Below, one piece after another: positions 50,428-60,120 of a stretch of 64,000 nucleotides of DNA (position 1 is the stretch's first letter; every line of letters begins with the position of its first letter). The notes under the pieces were generated by a model. It did not search any database and was not told where the DNA came from. It saw only the letters and a program-made list of their open reading frames with translations. Origin of the DNA: Marinobacter maroccanus (GTDB lineage: Bacteria; Pseudomonadota; Gammaproteobacteria; Pseudomonadales; Oleiphilaceae); NCBI RefSeq assembly GCF_002933275.1, contig NZ_PSSX01000003.1, forward strand, positions 284,970 to 348,969, given 5' to 3'. The position numbers were made by a program, and so were the translations under genes.

Positions 50428-51204
50428 ATGACCAGATCCTTTTACCGCCGGGGCCCGGACCATCGTGCCGGTGCGCCGGTTACCTTTCTCGACGTCCGCC
50501 GTCGTTTCCAGTTCCGTTCCATCGAGATTGGCCGCTGGGTCACAGAGCCGGAGAAACAGCGCAGTGCGTCGCTGTTCTACGATGCGCTGTGCGACCTGAT
50601 GACCATTCTTGGCGGCACCGAGTCGCTGGTTTCCCTGCGTGGCACCCTGGCGTTGCAATACGGCATTGGCGGCCGGCCCGGTGTATCGGCCCATTACACG
50701 CCCGCCACCCGCAGTTTCTCCCTGGCCAAGAACGCCGGCCCTGGCAGCATTGCCCATGAGTGGTTTCACGCCTTCGATCACTACATTGGCGAGAAGCTTT
50801 TCGGTGAAACCCAGAGAGGCCAGTTCGCCTCGAAACTCTGGCTTGGCCGCGACGATGCGGTCAGGCATCCGTTGAATGATCGACTGCAGGCCTGCTTCAA
50901 GGCGATTCTGCTGGACGAGAAAGGTGCTGAGCCCAGCGAACTCTTCCGGTGTTCGGTGAAGGCTGACAAAGCGGCGGGGATTCAGTATTTCAGCCTGCCC
51001 GAAGAGCTCTGCGCCCGGGCGTTTGAAGCGTTTGTGCAGGATGCAGATTTGAAGAATGCCTTTCTGGTGAGCGGCACCCGGGAATCTGACGAGGCCAGAA
51101 TGGGACTGTATCCACTTGCTGAACAGCGTGAGCGAATCAATCAGGCATTTCTGGACTATTTTACTTCTCTGGGGTGGGCGCTCCGGTCAAGCGAGGTGAG
51201 ATAA
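50428..51204 (+). CDS. CLCA_X family-like protein with HExxH motif
   Basis: A 258-aa soluble protein resembling what I remember as the CLCA_X family of gammaproteobacteria. It carries HEWFHAFDHYI, a zinc-metallopeptidase-type HExxH motif, inside GPGSIAHEWFHAFDHY. Relatives are uncharacterised, so protease activity is only suggested. ATG 50428 is the likely start (MTRSFYRRGPDHR) although no clear ribosome site is seen; the frame runs back to 50308. Its last 44 bases overlap the 3' end of the opposing GGDEF/EAL gene. Confidence 0.75.
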   Translation: MTRSFYRRGPDHRAGAPVTFLDVRRRFQFRSIEIGRWVTEPEKQRSASLFYDALCDLMTILGGTESLVSLRGTLALQYGIGGRPGVSAHYTPATRSFSLAKNAGPGSIAHEWFHAFDHYIGEKLFGETQRGQFASKLWLGRDDAVRHPLNDRLQACFKAILLDEKGAEPSELFRCSVKADKAAGIQYFSLPEELCARAFEAFVQDADLKNAFLVSGTRESDEARMGLYPLAEQRERINQAFLDYFTSLGWALRSSEVR

Positions 51205-53782
51205 TCCTCATTCCGGGTTTGCCCTCCACCAACCACGCTTCCAGCTCGCGGAGTGTTCTGGGGCGACAGACCCAGTAGCCTTGAAGCAGGTCCGCGCCCA
51301 GGCTTCGCAACAGACCGGCCGCCTGTTCCGTTTCCACGCCTTCGGCCACTACCTGAAATCCCAGACCATGACCCATGCTGATGGCCGTCTCCACGATCAT
51401 CCTGGCGTTCTCGCTGGTATGGATATCCTGGAGCAGGGCCCGGTCCAGTTTGATTTCGCTGGCGGGCAATTTCTTCAGGTAGGAGAGTGAGGAGTAGCCG
51501 GCGCCAAAGTCATCGATTGAAATTTTCAGACCAATCTGTGCCAGCGCTTCCAGGGCTTCGAGACCTTTATCCGGGTCGTCCATGGCTGCGGTTTCGGTAA
51601 GTTCCACGATGATCTGATCCGGATGCAGCTGGTACCGCTTCATCCGGGTTTCGAAAAGGCCTTTCAGTTCCGTGGACACCAGGTCCCGGGCGGAAACGTT
51701 CACCGATACCGTCAGTGCAGGATCAATGGTGTGCAGGCTTTTCAGGTCGTTCAGTGCCTGGTCGATAACCCAGCGGGTCAGGTGTTTGATCACGCCGGTT
51801 TTCTCGGCCAGCGGAACGAACTCTGCGGGAGCTACCCACCCTCGCTCCGGATGGTGCCAGCGAATCAGGGCCTCCACACCCTCGACCCGGCCTGTGGTCA
51901 GACTGACTTTTGGCTGATAGTGCAATTCCGGCTGATTCAGGTGCAGCGCTTCACGAAGATCAGCCATCAGCGTAAGCCGGCTTTCGTTGTAGATGTCGTT
52001 GCGGTGGGAATAAAAGCGGCTCTCGTAAAGGCCATGGGGTGCCATTTCCATGCCGACGTGGGCATTTCGGATCAGCAGAGCCGCTTTTTTCCCGTGCTCG
52101 GGGTAGCTCGCGACGCCGAAGCGAGGGCCGGGTTCGATGGCCAGGTGGTCGAGCAGGACCGGTTCCGCCAGTCGCTTGAGGGCATTATCCAGAACCTGGA
52201 AGTTATCCCCGGTCTTGCTGACGTTTACCAGTACCCCGAAGCTGTCCCCGGATAGTTGATACACCCGCTCTTCGTGCCCGCGGGCATCCATAGTCGCGTG
52301 AACCATGGGCAGTCTCTGAGCCAGGTCTGTCATTTGCTGGGCCATACGATTCAGCAAGCGCTCACTTCGTTCAAGCCCCAGCGTGCGGTTCACCTCCTTG
52401 AGTCTTGTTACCCGGGCCACGCCGACCATATAGCGTCCGTTCGGGTCCTGTTTCAGTTGCTCGTCCACCATCCACTCGAACCGGTTGCGATTGGGGAGAC
52501 CGGTAACCGGGTCGTGGGTCAGGGCTTCATTCAACTTGTCCTGGGCTTCGTTGCGGGCTTTTTGTTGCTGGAGAATGTCAGCCTGGGCCTGGATTTTCTG
52601 TTCCCGCTCCCGATACAGGCGGTCGGCAAGGGCAAGTGTGAGGATGAAGGCCTCCAGGCCGGAACCAATCTGCATGGCGTATTCGGTAAAGAAATTCTCC
52701 GGCATCAGACCGAGCGCCCGGCCGGCCGTTGCCGATACCCCCACCGTGAGCGGTGTCCAGGCGATGGTGAAGAATACCCCGGCGCGAACACCGGCAGCCC
52801 AGGCAACCGGGCCAGCCACCAGGAGCAACGAGAAGAACCCGAATGCGGAGATCGCCGCCACCCGGATGCCGGTGTCGTAGCTCAAGAACGGAGCGCTCAC
52901 GAAATACAGGATCTCGAATGCCAGCATGGCCTGCAGGGCCCGGTAAAGCCGGGGACTGTGTGATCGAACCTTCAGGAACTCCATGCAGAACAGGATGGAA
53001 AACATCGCGAGGAAGGGAATCGTGAGCATCAGCACATGGGCATGGAGGAACGGCGACCCCGGATAGACATGCTGAAGCGTATAACCCCGAACTGTGGCGA
53101 AGAACAGGAAATACCCCGAGATGGCGAGTGCGTAGTAGAGGTACAGCTTTTCGCGCAGGGTCAGGAACACGGCCAGGTTGATCAGGATGATGACCGCCAG
53201 GCTGCCGTAGTAGAAGAAGTGCAGTTTCTGCTCGTTGGCGGCGGCCTCGTAAAAGTCATTCTGTTGCCATATCTGCAACGGCACCACCATCGTGCCCTGG
53301 GTGGCGACCCGAATGTAGAGCGTTTTCAAGGCGTCGGGGGCCACCTGGAATCGCAACAGCATATTGGGATGGTCGACATCCCTCGGGTAGAACGGCCGGG
53401 TATCGCCGGTGCGGAATTCGCGAAGCAGGGTGCCCTTGGAGAGCTCGTGGAACACCACGTCATCGAGCTGGGAGTAGGCCAGCTCGGCGATCAGCAACTG
53501 GTTATGGTCGGTCTGGTTTCGCACCTGAACGCGCAACCAATAGGCGGAATCGGTGATCCCGAAGGTGGCCTTGCCGGAGGCTCTGGTTTGCCAGGCGGAT
53601 TCGGGAAGGGCGCGAACATCTGCCAGTGTTGCGTCGGCATTTGTGTCTTCCCAGTACTGGAAATGGCTTTCAATTGGTGCGTCAGAGGCAAGTGTAATCG
53701 GGCCGGCATCCGCGTGGGCAAACTGGAACACGCATGAGGCCAGGATCAGAACAAGGATACGCAGAGCATTGCTGAGGATCAC
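51161..53782 (-). CDS. 7TMR-DISM sensor with degenerate GGDEF and intact EAL domains
   Basis: An 873-aa inner-membrane signalling protein. A signal peptide (about 1-24) precedes a periplasmic 7TMR-DISMED2-type domain (about 30-165), seven membrane helices (about 185-395), a GGDEF domain (about 425-590) whose motif reads SGDSF, and an EAL domain (about 610-865). The EAL domain keeps EALIRW, SVNVS, ELTE, DDFG and EGVE. It should therefore hydrolyse c-di-GMP in response to an extracellular ligand, with the GGDEF part as a regulatory module. Partners are not evident. Confidence 0.92.
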   Translation of the reverse strand: MILSNALRILVLILASCVFQFAHADAGPITLASDAPIESHFQYWEDTNADATLADVRALPESAWQTRASGKATFGITDSAYWLRVQVRNQTDHNQLLIAELAYSQLDDVVFHELSKGTLLREFRTGDTRPFYPRDVDHPNMLLRFQVAPDALKTLYIRVATQGTMVVPLQIWQQNDFYEAAANEQKLHFFYYGSLAVIILINLAVFLTLREKLYLYYALAISGYFLFFATVRGYTLQHVYPGSPFLHAHVLMLTIPFLAMFSILFCMEFLKVRSHSPRLYRALQAMLAFEILYFVSAPFLSYDTGIRVAAISAFGFFSLLLVAGPVAWAAGVRAGVFFTIAWTPLTVGVSATAGRALGLMPENFFTEYAMQIGSGLEAFILTLALADRLYREREQKIQAQADILQQQKARNEAQDKLNEALTHDPVTGLPNRNRFEWMVDEQLKQDPNGRYMVGVARVTRLKEVNRTLGLERSERLLNRMAQQMTDLAQRLPMVHATMDARGHEERVYQLSGDSFGVLVNVSKTGDNFQVLDNALKRLAEPVLLDHLAIEPGPRFGVASYPEHGKKAALLIRNAHVGMEMAPHGLYESRFYSHRNDIYNESRLTLMADLREALHLNQPELHYQPKVSLTTGRVEGVEALIRWHHPERGWVAPAEFVPLAEKTGVIKHLTRWVIDQALNDLKSLHTIDPALTVSVNVSARDLVSTELKGLFETRMKRYQLHPDQIIVELTETAAMDDPDKGLEALEALAQIGLKISIDDFGAGYSSLSYLKKLPASEIKLDRALLQDIHTSENARMIVETAISMGHGLGFQVVAEGVETEQAAGLLRSLGADLLQGYWVCRPRTLRELEAWLVEGKPGMRIISPRLTGAPTPEK

Positions 53783-54024
53783 GAACAGTAGACCCCGTTA
53801 TATAGCCAGCAGGCTTTTATTTTTATCGTAAAGTTCAGCTTAACAATCTTTCTGCTTCAGAAAAGCCGGCGATCGATATTTAATGTAGCGAAATGTCTCA
53901 TATTTCGAGTTTTCCGGCCTTGCCCTCCAGCTCTCTGGTGCTTTGCGTAGCCTGTAAGCGCCTGTCTGGATGGCGGCGCATCTGCTACGTTGAAAGATAT
54001 GGAACCTATCCCACGGAGGCCTCT

Positions 54025-54237
54025 ATGTTTGTCGCTGAAAAAACAACCGGGCACCTGATTGAAGTACTGGACACCCAGGCATTGTTCGATCCCCATGTCC
54101 ACCAGGTGCGCGGCAGCCTCCATTACGGGGAGGAAGCGCAGGACCCTGAATTGTATGAAAAATCCGAACTGGCCTTTCCCTCTGGCGAGGCCCTTCCCGT
54201 GTGCTGGACAGATCCCGACTACCGTCGTCGTAGCTGA
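54025..54237 (+). CDS. Small conserved protein of unknown function
   Basis: A 70-aa acidic protein (GHLIEVLDTQALFDPHVHQVRG, shown as residues 9-30, then LAFPSGEALPVCWTDPDYR). I recall similar short proteins in Pseudomonas and Marinobacter, sometimes labelled acetyltransferase, but it is far too short to be one. The start is set by a strong GGAGG 5 bases before ATG 54025; upstream codons in the same frame have no ribosome site. Confidence 0.75.
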   Translation: MFVAEKTTGHLIEVLDTQALFDPHVHQVRGSLHYGEEAQDPELYEKSELAFPSGEALPVCWTDPDYRRRS

Positions 54238-54265
54238 TACTTGCTTACCCTTCCTGCAGCCGCCA

Positions 54266-54306
54266 CAGGGCCACGCTAATGTGGCCCTGAAGCTGGCCGT
54301 TTTTTA
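54266..54306 (+). terminator. Terminator after the small protein gene
   Basis: A perfect 9-bp stem (CAGGGCCAC 54266-54274 with GTGGCCCTG 54281-54289) is followed 11 bases later by TTTTTT. It separates the small gene from the betI operator. Confidence 0.6.
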
Positions 54307-54347
54307 AACAAGTTTGAATTTCCCATCCGGCTTCTGTAAGCTTTTTG

Positions 54348-54367
54348 TTAATTGAACGTTCAATTAA
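54348..54367. promoter_or_regulatory. BetI-type operator palindrome
   Basis: A perfect 20-bp palindrome, TTAATTGAAC followed by its reverse complement. It closely resembles the BetI operator of E. coli bet genes (TTGAACGTTCAAT core). It lies 65 bases before betI, consistent with choline-relieved autorepression of betIBA. Confidence 0.85.
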
Positions 54368-54432
54368 TGAAAAGCGGGGCTGATTCGCGCTGCTTTTCAA
54401 CACCGGAATCAAGACGAGTAACCGAAGCCGCC

Positions 54433-55026
54433 ATGCCGATCGTTGGAGTAAAAGACACACGCAAACAGCAGTTGATTGAAGCCACCATGGCGTCCATCGC
54501 CGAGCTGGGCATGCAGAACACCACCATCGTGAGCATCAGCAAGCGAGCGGGCATGTCCTCCGGGATTATCAGCCATTACTTCGGTGGCAAGCAGGGTCTG
54601 ATTGAAGCGGCCCTGCGGTATCTGCTGGATCAACTGGGCAGGGAACTGCGGGAGCGCATGGCGAAGACCGATCGCTCCCCGGAACAGCGGCTCAATTGCA
54701 TCATCGAATCGAATTTTTCCGAGTTCCAGCGCTCGGCGTTGGCGGCCAAGACCTGGCTGAGCTTCTGGGCCCGGTCCATGCATGAACCCGGGCTCAAGCG
54801 CCTGCAGCAGATCAACAATGCCCGGCTGTACAGCAATCTGCGCTTTTCCTTTGCCCAGGTGCTCGAACCAGGAGCGGCAACCGAGGCCGCCCGGCAAACC
54901 GCGGCAATGATCGACGGTTTCTGGCTGCGTAGCGCCCTGAGCCTGGATCCGGCGGAGAGCTTTGAGGCCGGTGAGCGGCTCTGCAAGAAATTTGTCCACG
55001 AGACACTGGCTCAGGCCAACGCCTGA
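54433..55026 (+). CDS. betI: Transcriptional repressor BetI
   Basis: TetR-family regulator that represses the choline-to-betaine operon until choline binds. The 197-aa protein has an N-terminal helix-turn-helix (about 10-55, GMSSGIISHYFGGKQGL) and the BetI block AAKTWLSFWARSMHEPGLKRLQQINNAR in residues of the ligand-binding half. ATG 54433 is chosen over an upstream start because MPIVGVKDTRK is the usual beginning. betB follows after 63 bases. Confidence 0.95.
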   Translation: MPIVGVKDTRKQQLIEATMASIAELGMQNTTIVSISKRAGMSSGIISHYFGGKQGLIEAALRYLLDQLGRELRERMAKTDRSPEQRLNCIIESNFSEFQRSALAAKTWLSFWARSMHEPGLKRLQQINNARLYSNLRFSFAQVLEPGAATEAARQTAAMIDGFWLRSALSLDPAESFEAGERLCKKFVHETLAQANA

Positions 55027-55089
55027 GCCCCGATAGATTCAAACGGCCCACAAGGCCCGAAGACACCGAACCGAGGTTATCTGATTACT

Positions 55090-56559
55090 ATGTCTGCATC
55101 TCTTCCCGTTGTTCAGAATTTCGTTCATGGCCGCTTCCTGGCCAACAGCACCGGCGAAACCTTCCCCGTGGTGAATCCGGCCACCGGTCAGGTTATCTAC
55201 GAAGTGGAAGTGGCGGATGAGTCCGTGCAGCAGGCCGCCATTGAAAGTGCCCGGGCCGGCTTTGCCGAATGGTCCGCGATGACAGCCATTGAGCGCAGCC
55301 GGATTCTGCTGCGGGCGGTTGCGCTGTTGAGAGAGCGCAATGATGAGCTGGCCGCCGCAGAAGTGCGGGATACCGGCAAGCCCTGGCAGGAAGCGGAAGC
55401 CGTGGATGTGGTAACGGGTGCCGATGCGATTGAGTTCTTTGGTGGCCTGGCGCCGTCCATTGAGGGCAACCAGCAGGATCTGGGGGGTGATTTCTACTAC
55501 ACCCGCCGTGAGCCTCTGGGCATCTGTGCCGGAATTGGCGCCTGGAACTACCCGATCCAGATCGCCTGCTGGAAATCTGCGCCGGCGCTGGCCTGTGGTA
55601 ACGCCATGATCTTCAAGCCCTCCGAGGAAACCCCCATGGGCGCGGTGAAGCTGGCGGAAATCTTTACCGAAGCGGGCGTACCGGCGGGCGTGTTCAACGT
55701 CGTGCAGGGCGCCGCGGAAGTGGGCCAGTGGCTGACCCATCATCCCGAGATTGCCAAGGTATCTTTCACTGGCGAAGTTGCCACCGGCAAAAAGGTGATG
55801 GCAGCGGCGTCCTCCACCCTGAAAGACGTCACCATGGAACTGGGCGGAAAATCCCCGCTGATTATCTTTGACGATGCCGACCTGGAGAACGCCATTTCCG
55901 CCGCCATGGTGGGCAACTTTTACACCCAGGGTGAGATCTGCACCAACGGCACCCGGGTGTTTGTCCATGAAGACTTGTACCCGCGCTTTATGGAACGTCT
56001 GCTGGAGCGCACCCGCAAGAACATCAAACCCGGCGACCCGATGAATCCGGACACCAATTTCGGCGCGCTCATCTCGGCAAAACACCGGGATCTAGTGCTG
56101 GACTATATCGCCAAAGGCCTGTCTGAAGGCGCCACCCTGAGCCACGGCGGTCGTGCGTTTGAACCGGAGGATTCCCGCGGCGGCTATTTTGTTGAGCCCA
56201 CCATTTTCACTGACTGCACCGATGACATGACCATTGTGCAGGAAGAGATCTTCGGGCCGGTGATGGCTGTGCTGACCTTCTCTGATGAAGATGAGGTGAT
56301 TGCCCGGGCCAACAACACCGATACCGGGCTGGCGGCCGGGGTGTTCACCAACGATATCCGTCGGGCGCACCGGGTCATTCACCAGATCCAGGCCGGCATC
56401 TGCTGGATAAACAGCTACGGCGCTTCCCCGGCGGAAATGCCGGTGGGCGGCTACAAACTCTCCGGCATCGGCCGGGAAAACGGGCGCGAGACCATCGCTC
56501 ACTACACCCAGATCAAGTCGGTGTATGTGGGAATGGAAGATCTCGACGCCCCGTTTTAA
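55090..56559 (+). CDS. betB: Betaine-aldehyde dehydrogenase
   Basis: NAD(P)-dependent oxidation of betaine aldehyde to glycine betaine, an osmoprotectant. The 489-aa aldehyde dehydrogenase has catalytic Glu250 in MELGGKSPL and nucleophile Cys284 in GEICTNGTR. The folds and length match BetB. The intergenic gap after it holds a large nested palindrome before betA. Confidence 0.97.
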   Translation: MSASLPVVQNFVHGRFLANSTGETFPVVNPATGQVIYEVEVADESVQQAAIESARAGFAEWSAMTAIERSRILLRAVALLRERNDELAAAEVRDTGKPWQEAEAVDVVTGADAIEFFGGLAPSIEGNQQDLGGDFYYTRREPLGICAGIGAWNYPIQIACWKSAPALACGNAMIFKPSEETPMGAVKLAEIFTEAGVPAGVFNVVQGAAEVGQWLTHHPEIAKVSFTGEVATGKKVMAAASSTLKDVTMELGGKSPLIIFDDADLENAISAAMVGNFYTQGEICTNGTRVFVHEDLYPRFMERLLERTRKNIKPGDPMNPDTNFGALISAKHRDLVLDYIAKGLSEGATLSHGGRAFEPEDSRGGYFVEPTIFTDCTDDMTIVQEEIFGPVMAVLTFSDEDEVIARANNTDTGLAAGVFTNDIRRAHRVIHQIQAGICWINSYGASPAEMPVGGYKLSGIGRENGRETIAHYTQIKSVYVGMEDLDAPF

Positions 56560-56565
56560 TCCCAA

Positions 56566-56828
56566 GGGTCTGTTGCCGCCTCGTCTTCACCTCTGTTGCG
56601 CCTAATAAAGCGCCAATTTAGGCGCGAGGAGCGAAGTTTGGTTGTTCCAAATGAGTAACGAGCAACGACGAGTGGCGCTTTATTAGGCGCAACCCGAAGG
56701 GCTGCGGCCATTTTTATGCCCAGCGTCGTTATCAGTCGCTTATTTGGAACAACCAAACTGCGCTCCTTCTGCCTAGCTGGCCATAAAAATGGCCACAGCA
56801 GAGGAGAAGACGAGGCGGCAACAGACCC
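56566..56828. repeat. Nested inverted-repeat element between betB and betA
   Basis: A 263-bp block built of interlocking inverted repeats. The outer arms are a perfect 23-bp pair (56566-56588 with 56806-56828). Inside, hairpin one has perfect 21-bp arms (56595-56615 with 56673-56693) and hairpin two has 13-bp arms (56706-56718 with 56782-56794). Their loops are themselves complementary over about 25 bases (56628-56652 with 56742-56767), so two related hairpins face each other in inverted orientation. It is not coding. It may be a miniature mobile element or a strong RNA structure in the bet transcript. Confidence 0.8.
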
Positions 56829-56850
56829 TGGGCCACAAAGGAGAACGCGT

Positions 56851-58536
56851 ATGACAGAAAATCGATACGACTACATCATTGTGGGTGCGGGTTCTGCCGG
56901 TTGCGTGCTGGCCAACCGACTGACCGAGGACGCGCGCCACCGGGTGCTGCTGCTGGAGACCGGCGGCAGCGACAAGAGCATCTTCATCCAGATGCCCACC
57001 GCCCTGTCCATTCCCATGAACACCAAAAAGTACGCCTGGCAGTTCGAGACCGAGCCGGAGCCGTATCTGGATAACCGCCGCATGCATTGCCCCCGGGGCA
57101 AGGTTCTGGGTGGCTCTTCCTCCATCAACGGGATGGTGTATGTCCGTGGCCACGCCCGGGATTTTGACGAATGGGATTCCGAAGGTGCCACCGGCTGGCA
57201 TTACCGGAATGTCCTGCCGTATTTCAGGAAGGCCGAAACCTGGGCGTTTGGCGCCGATGATTACCGGGGGGATAAAGGACCGCTCGGCGTGAATAACGGC
57301 AACAACATGCAGAACCCGCTCTACAGGGCCTTTATCAGGGCGGGTTCCGATGCCGGTTATCTTGAAACCGACGATTACAACGGTACGCAACAGGAAGGCT
57401 TCGGCGCCATGCACATGACCGTCAAGAACGGTCGTCGCTGGTCCACCGCCAACGCCTACCTGCGCCCGGCCATGGAGCGGGATAACCTGACCGTGGTCAC
57501 CCGTGCCCTGGTGCACAAGGTTTTGCTGGATGGCAAAACCGCCACCGGTGTCCGTTACGAGCAGGGTGGCAAGGTACATGAGGCCAGGGCAGCCGAGGAG
57601 GTCATCCTGTCGGCCGGTTCGATCGGCTCACCGCATCTGCTCCAGCTGTCCGGGATTGGCAAGCGCGAGGTACTGGAGAAAGCCGGTATCGAGGTAAAGC
57701 ACGAGTTACCCGGCGTCGGTGAGAACCTGCAGGACCATCTGGAATTCTATTTCCAGTACCGCTGCAAACAGCCAGTTTCTCTTAACGGCAAACTGGACTG
57801 GTGGAACAAGCTGAAGATCGGTGTTCGCTGGATTCTCCGCAAGGACGGTCTGGGCGCCACCAATCATTTCGAGTCCTGTGGCTTTATCCGTTCCAAGGCC
57901 GGGGTCGAATGGCCTGACCTGCAATATCACTTCCTGCCGGCAGCCATGCGCTACGACGGCAAGGAGGCCTTCGATGGCGACGGTTTCCAGCTGCACATTG
58001 GCCACAACAAGCCCAGGAGCCGGGGTTTCGTGCATGTGCAATCGGCTGACCCGAAACAGGCGCCGACCATCCGCTTCAATTATCTGCAGCACGAGGCAGA
58101 CCGGGAAGGCTTCCGGGACTGTGTGCGCCTGACCCGGGAAATCATCAACCAGCCGGCCATGGACGAGTACCGCGGAGCGGAGATCCAGCCCGGGGCCGAG
58201 GTCCAGACCGACGAGGAAATCGATGCCTTCGTCCGTCAGGCGGTGGAGAGCGCCTATCACCCGTCCTGCTCATGCAAGATGGGCACCGACGAGCTGGCGG
58301 TTGTGGACCCGGACACACGGGTCCGCGGCATCCGAAATCTCAGGGTGGTGGACTCGTCCATCTTCCCGACCATACCCAACGGCAACCTGAATTCGCCCAC
58401 CATCATGGTGGCCGAGCGGGCAGCCGACCTGATCCGGGGCAAGGAGCCCCTGCAACCTTCTGATGCGCCTGTGGTGATGGACGACCAGTGGCAGGCACGT
58501 CAGCGACCGGGACAGGCAAAGCGCGCGCTGGCGTAG
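56851..58536 (+). CDS. betA: Choline dehydrogenase
   Basis: FAD-dependent GMC oxidoreductase taking choline to betaine aldehyde. The 561-aa protein has the FAD-binding [17 protein letters not shown], the GMC block [18 protein letters not shown], and the catalytic His region [10 protein letters not shown] with [21 protein letters not shown] after it (residue blocks shown in part). ATG 56851 has AAAGGAG just upstream; the frame extends back into the palindromic gap but is not expected to be used. Confidence 0.96.
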   Translation: MTENRYDYIIVGAGSAGCVLANRLTEDARHRVLLLETGGSDKSIFIQMPTALSIPMNTKKYAWQFETEPEPYLDNRRMHCPRGKVLGGSSSINGMVYVRGHARDFDEWDSEGATGWHYRNVLPYFRKAETWAFGADDYRGDKGPLGVNNGNNMQNPLYRAFIRAGSDAGYLETDDYNGTQQEGFGAMHMTVKNGRRWSTANAYLRPAMERDNLTVVTRALVHKVLLDGKTATGVRYEQGGKVHEARAAEEVILSAGSIGSPHLLQLSGIGKREVLEKAGIEVKHELPGVGENLQDHLEFYFQYRCKQPVSLNGKLDWWNKLKIGVRWILRKDGLGATNHFESCGFIRSKAGVEWPDLQYHFLPAAMRYDGKEAFDGDGFQLHIGHNKPRSRGFVHVQSADPKQAPTIRFNYLQHEADREGFRDCVRLTREIINQPAMDEYRGAEIQPGAEVQTDEEIDAFVRQAVESAYHPSCSCKMGTDELAVVDPDTRVRGIRNLRVVDSSIFPTIPNGNLNSPTIMVAERAADLIRGKEPLQPSDAPVVMDDQWQARQRPGQAKRALA

Positions 58537-58551
58537 CGCGTCGTCATCCCG

Positions 58552-58579
58552 CCCGGGCGTGCAACGCGCCCGGGGTTTT
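58552..58579 (+). terminator. Terminator of the betIBA operon
   Basis: An 8-bp GC stem (CCCGGGCG 58552-58559 with CGCCCGGG 58567-58574) with a 7-base loop is followed by GTTTT. It lies 15 bases after the betA stop. Confidence 0.75.
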
Positions 58580-58694
58580 GCAAGCCCTCAGGATTTCCCT
58601 ATCAGCGCGACGGTGTTCTGCCGTTTTCGGGCGCCCGATAGGCAAGTCCTGGGTTTGTGTCCGATTCGAATTACATAGTAGAGGAGGAACACCC

Positions 58695-58739
58695 ATGCTG
58701 TTCATTGCAAAGAAACAAAGTAACCGGAGGACGTTATGA
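58695..58739 (+). CDS. 14-codon leader ORF overlapping the BCCT transporter start
   Basis: ATG 58695 follows a very strong GAGGAGG ribosome site and opens a 14-codon frame (MLFIAKKQSNRRTL) whose TGA stop overlaps the ATG of the next gene as ATGA. The transporter has its own GGAGG inside this ORF. Such an arrangement suggests translational coupling. Whether the peptide is made or functional is unknown. Confidence 0.5.
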   Translation: MLFIAKKQSNRRTL

Positions 58740-59953
58740 CACTCTGGTTATCCGCAGGTCTGATATTCACGTTTGCCGCCATTGTGCTGATTCTGTACAA
58801 ATGGTGGGATATCCAGTGCATCGGCGTAACGCCGGTCCGCACCTTCACCTTTATTGCCATCCTGTTCACCTCTGGTCTGGATGTGGGCCTGATCATGTTC
58901 CCGCTGACCGAGTTCGGCGGCTATGGCGATCTGTCTGCCAGTCCCGAGTACGGCTTTGCCAACCCGCTGGCCATTGAGTTCGGGTTCTGGGCGTTCCTGA
59001 TCTGGGGCTTCTATTTCCTGACCTGTTTTTACTTCGCGATCATCGAGCCGCGGGTGCAGTTCTTTGAAATCCCGCTGGTGAAGGTTGTGAACAACGTAGT
59101 GATCATCGGCACCTGTGCTTTCACGGCCTATCTGTTGCTGGTGAACCTGCCCTGGTATCTGCCCATGTTGGGTGATGGCGAGTCCGTGGTGCCGGCGTTC
59201 TACTTCATCGTGTTCGCTGCGATTGCGCTGGCGGTCTACTCCAGCTCCAAGATCAAGTATGTGCGCATCCTCAGCCTGGGTTCGAGCCTGCTGTTCATTG
59301 CCCTGATTGTGGGCATGTGGTTCCGAGCGTTTGTGATGGGTGCCGGCTCGCCGGCGGATTTCTTTGGCACCGCCGGACTGATTGGCGAGTACTTCGCCAA
59401 CATTCATCAATTTGCCCTGCCCATCAATGACTACCACGAGTTCTACCTGTTCTGGTGGTTTGCCTGGAGCATCATGATCGGCCAGTTTACTGCCCGCTTC
59501 GTGAGTGGTATCCGTACCTGGCAGCTGCTGATTGCCATGCTGGTGGTGCCTTCCATTGCCATCGGTGTGTGGTTTACGGTCCTTTACCATTACCACGCTG
59601 AAGGTCTGCAGATTGCGGCGTTTACCAACCTTGCCATGATCTCGGTGGGGGTGTTGATGGTGGTGAACTCTCTGGATTCACTGATCCGGCTGTACACCGA
59701 CAACCTGAATCTCACCGCTCAGCGGCTGGGGCGGGCGAACTATGTGGTGTTCAATTTCCTGGCGATGGTTGGCCTGACCATGCTGTTCCAGCTGGATTTC
59801 CTGAGGATTCAGTGGGTGGGCGCTCTGGTGATTGCTCTGTATTTTGGCTGTTTCGTCTATATCCTGGCGAAGAAGCGGGCAGAAGTGGCTGCCATTAAAG
59901 CGTCACCAAAAGAGAATATTCTGGACTTCGAAAAGATTGAACTGGCGGGCTAA
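58736..59953 (+). CDS. Short BCCT-like betaine/choline/carnitine-type transporter
   Basis: A 405-aa membrane protein with about 10-11 hydrophobic segments. The region HEFYLFWWFAWSIMIGQFTARFVSGIRT (residue block near 235-262) matches the BCCT signature in which a Trp-rich helix precedes GxFxARxSxGRT. BCCT proteins usually have 500-700 aa and long soluble ends, so this one is unusually short. Its place after betIBA supports uptake of choline or betaine, but this is inferred. A 14-codon ORF overlaps its start. Confidence 0.65.
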   Translation: MTLWLSAGLIFTFAAIVLILYKWWDIQCIGVTPVRTFTFIAILFTSGLDVGLIMFPLTEFGGYGDLSASPEYGFANPLAIEFGFWAFLIWGFYFLTCFYFAIIEPRVQFFEIPLVKVVNNVVIIGTCAFTAYLLLVNLPWYLPMLGDGESVVPAFYFIVFAAIALAVYSSSKIKYVRILSLGSSLLFIALIVGMWFRAFVMGAGSPADFFGTAGLIGEYFANIHQFALPINDYHEFYLFWWFAWSIMIGQFTARFVSGIRTWQLLIAMLVVPSIAIGVWFTVLYHYHAEGLQIAAFTNLAMISVGVLMVVNSLDSLIRLYTDNLNLTAQRLGRANYVVFNFLAMVGLTMLFQLDFLRIQWVGALVIALYFGCFVYILAKKRAEVAAIKASPKENILDFEKIELAG

Positions 59954-59993
59954 GGCCCCATACACAAGATGGCGGAAGAAGATTCCCGGCCGG

Positions 59994-60026
59994 AAACCAG
60001 AGATAGGTTTTTCCTATCTCTGGTTT
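59994..60026. promoter_or_regulatory. 14-bp hairpin containing an OxyR-like half-site upstream of ahpC
   Basis: A perfect 14-bp inverted repeat (59994-60007 with 60013-60026) has a TTTTT loop. Within it, 60003-60017 reads ATAG-N7-CTAT, the OxyR half-site frame. The same spacing recurs upstream of ahpF. The hairpin might alternatively end the transporter transcript, but it has no T-run. Confidence 0.45.
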
Positions 60027-60120
60027 GGGAATTATCAATTTTATCCGCATCGTCGATATCCGTACCTTATGCGCCACCAATTCACCAACTTATGAATCCA
60101 TCAACAAGGAGTTATCTTTA

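Noticed and set aside
56716..56850. An upstream extension of betA into the palindromic gap
   Set aside because: The extension consists of inverted-repeat sequence with no ribosome site, while ATG 56851 has AAAGGAG and the normal BetA beginning.
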